A stretch of DNA of 64,000 bases from Stakelama portus (lineage in GTDB: Bacteria; Pseudomonadota; Alphaproteobacteria; Sphingomonadales; Sphingomonadaceae), in NCBI RefSeq assembly GCF_003171655.1, contig NZ_QFZL01000001.1:930001-994000 (forward strand), read 5' to 3'. The notes beneath the pieces were generated by a model. The model saw only the letters and a program-made list of their open reading frames with translations, ran no database searches and was not told where the DNA came from. The position numbers and the translations under genes were made by a program. This document shows positions 55,971 to 62,709 of the stretch, piece by piece. Position 1 is the stretch's first letter. Each line of letters opens with the position of its first letter.

Positions 55971-57352
55971 CACTCGACATCCTCGTCGTCGACGACGAAC
56001 GCGACATTCGCGAGCTGGTCTCCGGCGTGCTCGAAGATGAAGGCTATCAGACGCGCGGCGCCGCCGACAGCACTGCCGCGCTCGAAGCCATTGCCGAGCG
56101 GCGCCCGTCGCTGGTTCTGCTCGATGTTTGGTTGCAGGGATCGAAGCTCGATGGGCTGGATCTGCTCGACGAGATCAAGCGGCGCGATCCTTCGATCCCG
56201 GTGCTTGTGATTTCGGGGCACGGCAATCTCGACACCGCAGTGGCGGCGATCCGGCGGGGCGCATCCGATTTCATCGAAAAGCCGTTCGAGGCCGAGCGGC
56301 TGCTGCTGATGGTCGAGCGCGCGACGGAGACCGAACGGCTGCGCCGCGAAGTCGCTTCGCTGCGCGCAACGGTGGGGTTCGAAGCGGACCTGACCGGAAA
56401 TTCGAGTGCGATCAACACCGTTCGCGCGACTCTGAAACGAGTGGCGTCGACGGGAAGCCGCGTGCTGATCAATGGCGGGCCGGGAACCGGCAAGGAGGTG
56501 GCGGCGCGGCTGCTCCACGGGTGGAGCCAGCGCGCCGGCGCGCCGTTCATCATCGCCAGCGCCGCGCGCATGACCCCCGAACGTGTCGAAGAGGAATTGT
56601 TCGGTGTGGAAGAGGGCGGCGATCTGGTGCGCCCCGGCCTGCTCGAACAGGCGCATGGCGGCACCTTGTTCCTCGACGAAATCGCCGACATGCCGGTCGC
56701 GACCCAGGCGCGCATTCTGCGCGTGCTGACCGATCAGAGCTTCTCGCGGATCGGTGGCCAGCGGACCGTGAAAGTGGATGTCCGGGTCGTTTCCGCGACG
56801 TCGCGCGATCTGATGGGCGAAATCGCGGCGGGGAATTTCCGCGAGGATCTCTATTATCGGCTCAATGTCGTGCCGGTCACCATTCCGGCGCTGGCCGAAC
56901 GGCGCGAGGATATTCCCGTGCTGGTCGAACATTTCGTCGCGCATTATGCGCGCGAACGCCGCGTGCCGACGCCCGAAATCGCTTCCGACGCGCTGGTCGC
57001 GCTGCAAAGCTATGAATGGCCCGGCAACGTCCGCCAGCTGCGCAATGTGGTCGAACGCACGGTTATCCTGGCGCCCGGGGACCGGATCGGTCGCATCGAC
57101 CTCGATCTGCTTCCGCCCGAAGTGCTCGGCACCAGCAACCAGTCGGAAGGCGGCATGGGCACCAATGCGATCATGGGATCGCCGCTCAAGGAAGCACGCG
57201 AGACATTCGAACGCGAATATCTGCGCATCCAGATCCGCCGTTTTTCGGGAAATATCTCGCGGACGGCGAACTTTATCGGGATGGAGCGTTCGGCACTCCA
57301 TCGCAAGCTCAAGCTGCTGGGCATTACCGAGACGCGCGAGGACCGGAACTGA
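55967..57352 (+). CDS. ntrX: response regulator NtrX with altered sigma-54 loop
   Basis: 461 residues. Receiver with D53 (VLLDVWLQGSK), AAA+ domain with Walker A NGGPGTGKEVAARLLH and Walker B LFLDEIADMPVATQ. A C-terminal Fis-type HTH (SRTANFIGMERSALHRKL) follows. At the place of GAFTGA it reads ELFGVEEGGDLVRPGLLE, so the usual sigma-54 contact loop is missing, as in other alphaproteobacterial NtrX proteins as far as I recall. It may regulate without sigma-54. Coupled to ntrY. 151 bases separate it from hfq. Confidence 0.93.
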   Translation: MTLDILVVDDERDIRELVSGVLEDEGYQTRGAADSTAALEAIAERRPSLVLLDVWLQGSKLDGLDLLDEIKRRDPSIPVLVISGHGNLDTAVAAIRRGASDFIEKPFEAERLLLMVERATETERLRREVASLRATVGFEADLTGNSSAINTVRATLKRVASTGSRVLINGGPGTGKEVAARLLHGWSQRAGAPFIIASAARMTPERVEEELFGVEEGGDLVRPGLLEQAHGGTLFLDEIADMPVATQARILRVLTDQSFSRIGGQRTVKVDVRVVSATSRDLMGEIAAGNFREDLYYRLNVVPVTIPALAERREDIPVLVEHFVAHYARERRVPTPEIASDALVALQSYEWPGNVRQLRNVVERTVILAPGDRIGRIDLDLLPPEVLGTSNQSEGGMGTNAIMGSPLKEARETFEREYLRIQIRRFSGNISRTANFIGMERSALHRKLKLLGITETREDRN

Positions 57353-57381
57353 CCCGATCGGTGCACCGCAATTGCCGGTGC

Positions 57382-57410
57382 TGGACGGGCGGCCCGGGGC
57401 ACCCTAGATT
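57382..57410 (+). promoter_or_regulatory. possible hfq promoter
   Basis: TGGACG (57382-57387) and TAGATT (57405-57410) are spaced 17 bases apart, each matching the sigma-70 consensus at four of six positions. Transcription from here would give a leader of about 85 bases with both hairpins. Weak evidence; other promoters may lie within ntrX. Confidence 0.3.
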
Positions 57411-57445
57411 GCAACCCGTCCGTCGCGAATGGCGTGACGATCCGA

Positions 57446-57460
57446 CGCCGGGAACCGGCG
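57446..57460 (+). promoter_or_regulatory. hfq leader stem-loop 1
   Basis: CGCCGG-GAA-CCGGCG is a perfect six-base stem with a three-base loop, 43 bases upstream of the hfq start. With the next stem-loop, four bases further on, it forms a tandem pair that could be a terminator for ntrX transcripts or an RNA target for autoregulation. Confidence 0.45.
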
Positions 57461-57464
57461 CACA

Positions 57465-57480
57465 GCGGGACAAATCCCGC
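57465..57480 (+). promoter_or_regulatory. hfq leader stem-loop 2
   Basis: GCGGGA-CAAA-TCCCGC is a perfect six-base stem with a four-base loop. It ends 23 bases before the hfq ATG, and the A-rich stretch CAATAACAGAAGGAAAA that follows contains the Shine-Dalgarno AAGGA. Such A-rich RNA is the kind bound by the distal face of Hfq. Confidence 0.5.
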
Positions 57481-57503
57481 CAATAACAGAAGGAAAACGC
57501 GGC

Positions 57504-57995
57504 ATGGCAGAAAAGCAGACTTCGCTTCAGGACCTGTTTTTGAATTCCCTGCGCCGATCGAAGACTCCGGTGACCATGTTTCTGGTCAAGGGCGTCAAGC
57601 TTCAGGGCATCGTCACCTGGTTCGACAATTTCTCGGTGCTGCTGCGCCGCGACGGCCAGTCCCAGCTGATCTACAAGCATGCGATTTCCACCATCATGCC
57701 CGCCGGTGCGATGGACCTGCCCGCGCTTTTGGAAGCGGTGGGAGAACATCAGTCTAAGAACCCGGTTTTGCAGGAAATTTTCCTCAATGCGATCCGCAAG
57801 GCGCAGGAAAATGTCACGATGTTCCTGGTCAATGGCGTGATGCTGCAGGGCCAGATTGCGGGTTTTGACCTGTTCTGCATGCTGCTTCAGCGCGAAGGCA
57901 TGGCGCAACTCGTCTACAAGCACGCCGTTTCGACGATCCAGCCGGCCCATCCGCTGAATCTCGCCGAAGAGACGAACAGCTCGGACGACGATTGA
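57504..57995 (+). CDS. hfq: double-domain RNA chaperone Hfq
   Basis: 163 residues holding two complete Hfq (bacterial Sm-like) domains in one chain. Domain 1 is residues 8-67 and domain 2 is 89-148, with about 35 of 60 positions identical and a constant offset of 81. The Sm2 signature YKHA is at 57-60 and again at 138-141. Domain 1 keeps the usual RNA contacts (Q9, D10, R17-R18, K32, F43, K58-H59). Domain 2 has E91, R98-K99, M113 in place of the distal-face Lys, and L123 before F124. A 21-residue linker joins them, and the tail is acidic. Ordinary Hfq has one domain of about 80-100 residues and forms a hexamer. Three of these chains could make a pseudo-hexamer. Its TGA overlaps the hflX start. 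Confidence 0.95.
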   Translation: MAEKQTSLQDLFLNSLRRSKTPVTMFLVKGVKLQGIVTWFDNFSVLLRRDGQSQLIYKHAISTIMPAGAMDLPALLEAVGEHQSKNPVLQEIFLNAIRKAQENVTMFLVNGVMLQGQIAGFDLFCMLLQREGMAQLVYKHAVSTIQPAHPLNLAEETNSSDDD

Positions 57996-59281
57996 GTACC
58001 GGATTCGATCGCGACGCCGATGATTTCGCACGCGGCGCGCGTGCCGTCGTCGTCTATCCCGATATCGGTGGATCGGCACGCGATGCCGATGCGCGGCTGG
58101 AGGAGACTGCCGGTCTCGCCGCCGCGATCGGGATCGACGTGGCCGAACGCACTGCATTCCGTATCCGCCAGCCAAAGCCGGGGACACTGATCGGCTCGGG
58201 CCAGGTCGAAATGCTCGCCGAAACGGTGCGCGATCACGAATTGCAACTTGCCGTGTTCGACGCGGCGCTGACGCCGATCCAGCAACGCAATCTGGAAAGC
58301 GCGCTCGGCTGCAAGGTGATCGACCGTACCGGGCTGATACTTGAGATTTTCGGCGAACGCGCACGCACTGCCGAGGGGCGGCTGCAGGTCGAACTCGCGC
58401 ATCTCGATTATCAGGCGGGGCGGCTGGTACGCAGCTGGACTCACCTTGAGCGCCAGCGTGGCGGCTTCGGCTTTCTGGGCGGACCCGGCGAAACCCAGAT
58501 CGAAGCCGATCGGCGGCTGATCCGCGATCGCATGGCGCGTTTGCGCCGCGAGCTCGATCAGGTCAGCCGCACCCGCACGCTGCAGCGCGACCGGCGCCAG
58601 CGTGCGCCCTGGCCCGTGATCGCGCTGGTCGGCTATACCAATGCCGGAAAATCGACGCTTTTCAATCGCCTGACAGGTGCCGACGTCATGGCGGAAAACC
58701 TGCTCTTCGCGACGCTCGACCCTACGCTGCGCCAGATTTCGCTGCCCGGCATCGACAAGGCGATCCTGTCGGACACCGTCGGTTTCGTCTCCGAACTGCC
58801 GACGCAACTCGTCGCGGCGTTCAAGGCGACGCTGGAAGAAGTGGTTTCGGCCGATCTGCTGATTCATGTCCGCGACATTTCGCATCCAGACAGCGAAGCG
58901 CAGCGCGCCGATGTCGAGAAAGTCCTGTCCGAAATCGGCGTCGACGAAACGACGCCGCGGATCGAAGCGTGGAACAAGATCGACCTGCTCGACGAAGAGC
59001 GCCGCGCGGAACTGCTCGCCGAAGCCGAGGGTCGCGAAGATCTGATGACGGTATCGGCTGTGACGGGGGAGGGCGTCGACGCGCTGCGCCGCGCCATGGC
59101 CGAACGGCTGACCACCGGCCATCGCCGCTATGTCGTTCGCCTCGACCCCGCCGATGGTGCGGGCGCCGCCTGGCTGCATCAGCATGGCGAAGTGCTGGAA
59201 CATTGGATGGACGAGGGGGATGCCCTGTACGAAGTGCGCATGGCGCCGCGCGACCATGAACGGTTTCTGTCGCGGACCTGA
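57992..59281 (+). CDS. hflX: ribosome-splitting GTPase HflX
   Basis: 429 residues. The GTPase splits stalled or stressed 70S ribosomes. An N-terminal nucleotide-binding-like domain ([16 protein letters not shown], the HflX motif) precedes a helical part with [19 protein letters not shown]. The G domain has [16 protein letters not shown], switch [13 protein letters not shown] and NKID. Start is TTG at 57992, overlapping the hfq TGA in the form TTGA, so hflX is probably translated by re-initiation after Hfq. The hfq-hflX pair is conserved across proteobacteria. Confidence 0.93.
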   Translation: MSTGFDRDADDFARGARAVVVYPDIGGSARDADARLEETAGLAAAIGIDVAERTAFRIRQPKPGTLIGSGQVEMLAETVRDHELQLAVFDAALTPIQQRNLESALGCKVIDRTGLILEIFGERARTAEGRLQVELAHLDYQAGRLVRSWTHLERQRGGFGFLGGPGETQIEADRRLIRDRMARLRRELDQVSRTRTLQRDRRQRAPWPVIALVGYTNAGKSTLFNRLTGADVMAENLLFATLDPTLRQISLPGIDKAILSDTVGFVSELPTQLVAAFKATLEEVVSADLLIHVRDISHPDSEAQRADVEKVLSEIGVDETTPRIEAWNKIDLLDEERRAELLAEAEGREDLMTVSAVTGEGVDALRRAMAERLTTGHRRYVVRLDPADGAGAAWLHQHGEVLEHWMDEGDALYEVRMAPRDHERFLSRT

Positions 59282-59301
59282 CAATTTCGGAAAGGGGCAG
59301 C

Positions 59302-59736
59302 TTGCGCTATTTCGTCGATACCGAATTCAACGGCTTTCTGGGCGAACTGATCTCGATCGCGCTGGTCCCGGAAGCCGAGGATATGGCACCATTTTACGCT
59401 GCGCTGGCATGTGATGCGCCCACCCAATGGGTGCGCGAAAATGTCATCCCTTCGCTGCGCACCGATCCGATCCCGCGCGAGCAATTGTCCGAACGGTTCG
59501 GCGCCTATCTCGCAAACGACCCGGAGCCGATCCTGGTGGCCGACTGGCCGGAGGATCTGGCGCATGTCCTGTGCCTGACCGTCACCGGGCCGGGGCGTCG
59601 GCTGGTTACGCCGCCGCTTCGGTTCGAATTGCTCCAAAGCAGCGGTTTCGATGCGGCTGCGGCCAGCGAAGTGCCGCACAATGCCTATTACGATGCCGTG
59701 GCGCTGCGCCGGCACGTCCTGTTGCGCATGCGTTAG
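59302..59736 (+). CDS. DEDD-type 3'-5' exonuclease-like protein
   Basis: 144 residues. It opens with RYFVDTEFNGFLGELISIALV, matching the first acidic motif of DEDD exonucleases and the short Rv2179c-like exoribonuclease group. A DWPEDLAHV segment may hold the second, and the end PHNAYYDAVALRRHV contains the HxAxxDA pattern with the last acid. The start is TTG at 59302 with AAAGGGG upstream. It ends four bases inside the convergent mazG gene. Substrate unknown; the assignment rests on these motifs only. Confidence 0.7.
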   Translation: MRYFVDTEFNGFLGELISIALVPEAEDMAPFYAALACDAPTQWVRENVIPSLRTDPIPREQLSERFGAYLANDPEPILVADWPEDLAHVLCLTVTGPGRRLVTPPLRFELLQSSGFDAAAASEVPHNAYYDAVALRRHVLLRMR

Positions 59737-60515
59737 GCGCCGGCGGCCTTGGCATCCTGCCAGAGCCGCTCCATCGCATCGAGATCGAGATCGGCGAAGC
59801 CGTCGCCGGCAACATCCTCCATTGCCCGAAAGCGCCGTTCGAACTTGGCATTGGCCGCGCGCAGCGCCGCTTCGGGCTCGATACCCTGTTTACGCGCCCA
59901 ATTGACCACTGCGAACAGCAAGTCGCCGATTTCCTCTTCGCGATGCGCCGCATCGGTGGCCGCATCGACTTCGGCGATTTCCTCGATCACCTTGGCACGC
60001 GCACCATCGGCATCGGGCCAGTCAAACCCGACGCGCGATGCACGTTTCTGTAACTTTTCCGCGCGTAACAGGGCAGGGAGGGAAAGCGCCACTCCCGCCA
60101 GGGCGCTGTTATCACCCTTCTCCCCCCGCTCTTCGGCCTTGATTTGTTCCCACAGGTGATGGCCGCCATTTTCGGCATCGCCAAAGATATGCGGATGGCG
60201 GCGCTCCATCTTGTCGCTGATCGCAGCGATGACGTCGGGCAGCGCAAACGTGCCGGATTCCTCGGCCATGCGCGCATGGAACACGACCTGGAGCAGCAGG
60301 TCGCCAAGCTCGTCGCGCAATTCGGCCATGTCGCTGCGCGCGATGGCGTCGGCGACTTCATAAGCTTCTTCGATCGTATAGGGCGCGATCGTCTCGAATG
60401 TCTGGACGGTATCCCATTCGCATCCGCGTTCGGGATCGCGCAGCCGCGCCATGATCGCCACGAGGCGGGCGATATCGCCGCGTCCGATGCCGGGGGGGAG
60501 GCTCCAGTCACTCAT
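59733..60515 (-). CDS. mazG: nucleoside triphosphate pyrophosphohydrolase MazG
   Basis: 260 residues with two MazG repeats. It hydrolyses NTPs to NMP and pyrophosphate, which cleans the pool and lowers ppGpp precursors in stress. Repeat 1 has TIEEAYEVADAI and ELRDELGDLLLQVVFHARMAEE. Repeat 2 has KVIEEIAEVDAA and EIGDLLFAVVNWARK. The acidic EExxE...ExxD pattern in both repeats is intact. HPHIFGD between them is also typical. ATG at 60515. It lies 36 bases after the retropepsin-like gene on the same strand. Confidence 0.95.
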   Translation of the reverse strand: MSDWSLPPGIGRGDIARLVAIMARLRDPERGCEWDTVQTFETIAPYTIEEAYEVADAIARSDMAELRDELGDLLLQVVFHARMAEESGTFALPDVIAAISDKMERRHPHIFGDAENGGHHLWEQIKAEERGEKGDNSALAGVALSLPALLRAEKLQKRASRVGFDWPDADGARAKVIEEIAEVDAATDAAHREEEIGDLLFAVVNWARKQGIEPEAALRAANAKFERRFRAMEDVAGDGFADLDLDAMERLWQDAKAAGA

Positions 60516-60551
60516 TTCGGGATATCCGCTAGAACGATAATATACATTATG

Positions 60552-61169
60552 TTAAATCGAGCTGGTGTCAGCCACGGCTGGTGGTTCGAGGATCAACGTC
60601 TGTCCCTCTACGCGCCAGGAGCCGAGCCGGGACAGAAAGTTCATGCCCAGCACATCCAGATCGCCGAAATTGGATGCCACCACCACACCCAGATTGTCCG
60701 TGCGTAGCGATCCGATCGCCAATTTCTCCACCGTCCCATGCTTTGCCAGCACGGTTCCGTTGGCAGTCGACAACAGCACGGGAAAGTCGCTGTCGGGCGT
60801 GATTCCGGCGGCCTGCGCAGTCGCTTCGGACAGCGCCGTTGTGGTCGCGCCGCTGTCGATCAACATCATTCTGCTGATGCCATTCAGCGTGACCCGCGCA
60901 TAGAAATGGCCGTCTGGCGACATGCGAATGCGAACGGCATCGCCCACAACCTGCTGGCTGGAAATTCCCAGTCGGTCGCCGATGGCCGCAAAGAAATTCT
61001 GGATCTGATAGCGGTGAGACACCAGCAGCAACACGACAAGCGCGATTGCCGCCCAACCCAAAATGCCGCGGAGCCAGGTGGCCAACGACAAACGGCGCGA
61101 CGCCAAGGTGCCGGCGATCGCGACGAGAACCACGACAAGCCAAATCGTATTCGGGCCGAAGCCGTTCAA
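60552..61169 (-). CDS. membrane-anchored retropepsin-like aspartic protease (TIGR02281 type)
   Basis: 205 residues. Two membrane helices (about 8-24 and 33-50) precede a soluble domain with the single aspartic protease motif LIDSGATTTALSE near residue 105 (D-S-G) and the second half LGMNFLSRLGSWRVEGQTLIL. Like retropepsins, one chain supplies one Asp, so it must work as a dimer. Location is probably periplasmic, target unknown. It starts with TTG at 61169, overlapping the stop of the MBL gene (TTGA), so it depends on re-initiation. Confidence 0.88.
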   Translation of the reverse strand: MNGFGPNTIWLVVVLVAIAGTLASRRLSLATWLRGILGWAAIALVVLLLVSHRYQIQNFFAAIGDRLGISSQQVVGDAVRIRMSPDGHFYARVTLNGISRMMLIDSGATTTALSEATAQAAGITPDSDFPVLLSTANGTVLAKHGTVEKLAIGSLRTDNLGVVVASNFGDLDVLGMNFLSRLGSWRVEGQTLILEPPAVADTSSI

Positions 61170-61933
61170 AAAGCGATCTCCATCCCGTCATAGCCCGGGA
61201 CCACGCCCGCCGGCAGTTCGGCGGCGAGGCTAGCATAGTCCATCGAGTTATCCATGTGGATCAGCGCGGCTTCACCGATATTGCACGCCGCAATCCATTG
61301 CAGCGTATGCGCAAGGTGCGGATGCGTCGGGTGCGGGCGGCGCCGAAGCGCATCGACCACCCAATAATCCATTCCTTGATATACAGACTGCATTTTATCT
61401 GTCAAGTCATTGAAATCAGTAGAATATCCTATCGATACGCCGCCGCTTTCAAAGCGGAAACCCGCCGAAGTTATCCCGCCATGCGGTTGATCGACCACGC
61501 GCACGTTGATGTCGCCGATCGTGATCGCGTCGGGAAGCATTTCCCCGGCGACCACCGGCGGATAGCCTGCTCTCCCCCTGAAGATATATTCGAAGCGCGT
61601 CCGCAATTGCTCCAGCGTCCATGGGCGCGCCAGACCGCGCACAGGCTCGCCGCCGCGCGCATGCATCACCTGCCTCAGATCGTCGATCCCGTGACAATGA
61701 TCCGCATGGTCGTGGGTCCAGATGACCGCATCGACATTGTCGACCTCTGCGGTGAGCAGCTGTTCGCGCATATCGGGGCTGGTATCGATCAGGATACGCG
61801 TCGTGTCGGTCGAAACCAGCACCGACGCGCGGGTCCGCCGGTTCCTGGGTTCGGTTGGATCGCACGCACCCCAGTCATTTCCGATCCGCGGCACGCCAGA
61901 CGATGTGCCCGAGCCGAGGATGCGGATCTTCAC
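61166..61933 (-). CDS. MBL-fold phosphodiesterase (PhnP-like)
   Basis: 255 residues. Metal site: IWTHDHADHCHGIDDL (HxHxDH), with H and D ligands later in IGYSTDFNDL and ALIHMDNSMDY. N-terminal ILGSGTSSGVPRIGNDWGAC is the sequence found in PhnP-like and tRNase Z-like phosphodiesterases that cleave cyclic phosphates. No phosphonate genes are near. The start is GTG at 61933, overlapping the tatD stop. It belongs to the metG-tatD-MBL-retropepsin operon, an order seen in many alphaproteobacteria. Confidence 0.88.
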   Translation of the reverse strand: MKIRILGSGTSSGVPRIGNDWGACDPTEPRNRRTRASVLVSTDTTRILIDTSPDMREQLLTAEVDNVDAVIWTHDHADHCHGIDDLRQVMHARGGEPVRGLARPWTLEQLRTRFEYIFRGRAGYPPVVAGEMLPDAITIGDINVRVVDQPHGGITSAGFRFESGGVSIGYSTDFNDLTDKMQSVYQGMDYWVVDALRRRPHPTHPHLAHTLQWIAACNIGEAALIHMDNSMDYASLAAELPAGVVPGYDGMEIAF

Positions 61934-62709
61934 GCGCGCGTCTTGGCGAACAGCCGGTGGAAATTCTCGCGCGTCACGTCCGCCAGCGCGTCCGCATCCT
62001 CACCGCGCAATTGCGCCAGAAAACGGCAGGTATCCGCCACAAATGCCGGCTCGCCAGTCTTGCCGCGATGCGGCACCGGCGCGAGGAACGGCGCATCGGT
62101 TTCAACCAGCAGCCGTTCGCGCGGCAGTCGCACGGCGGTTTCCTGCAGATCCTTCGCATTCTTGAACGTCACGATCCCCGAGATCGAGATGTAGAAGCCC
62201 AGATCGAGCGCGATGTCGGCAAATTCACCGCTGGCGGTGAAACAATGGATCACGCCGGGAAGGGCCCCCTTCCCCACTTCCTCGCGCAGGATGTCGGCGG
62301 TGTCCGCTTCGGCATCGCGTGTGTGGACGACGATCGGCAGCTGCGTTTCGCGGCTCGCGGCAAGATGCGCGCGGAAACTGGCGCGCTGGCGATCGCGGTC
62401 GCTGTGATCATAATAATAATCGAGCCCGCTTTCGCCGATACCGACCACGCGCGGATGCGCGGCCTTGGCGACCAGCTTGGCGGTATCGACATCGGGATGG
62501 GTATCGGCCTCATGCGGATGGATGCCGACCGTTGCCCAGACGTCGCTTTCGCGCTCGGCGGTGGCGATGATATCATCCCATTCGCTTTCGCGCGTGGAAA
62601 TATTGAGCATCGCCGCAACGCCGCTCTCCCGCGCGCGCGCCAGCACATCGCCTTGTTGTTCGAACAGGCCCTTGTAATTCAGATGGCAATGGCTGTCGGC
62701 CAGCTTCAT
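61930..62709 (-). CDS. tatD: TatD family metal-dependent hydrolase
   Basis: 259 residues. Motifs: MKLADSHCHLNY (first two His ligands), VGIHPHEADTHPDVD, VVGIGESGLDYYYDH with the metal Glu, PIVVHTRDAEADT, VIHCFTASGEFA and the final LLVETDAPFLAPVPHRGK. TatD proteins are 3'-5' DNases or D-tyrosyl-tRNA-linked hydrolases. The frame is open upstream but ATG at 62709 overlaps the metG stop (62706-62708) and gives the standard start. Coupled to metG. Confidence 0.94.
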   Translation of the reverse strand: MKLADSHCHLNYKGLFEQQGDVLARARESGVAAMLNISTRESEWDDIIATAERESDVWATVGIHPHEADTHPDVDTAKLVAKAAHPRVVGIGESGLDYYYDHSDRDRQRASFRAHLAASRETQLPIVVHTRDAEADTADILREEVGKGALPGVIHCFTASGEFADIALDLGFYISISGIVTFKNAKDLQETAVRLPRERLLVETDAPFLAPVPHRGKTGEPAFVADTCRFLAQLRGEDADALADVTRENFHRLFAKTRA

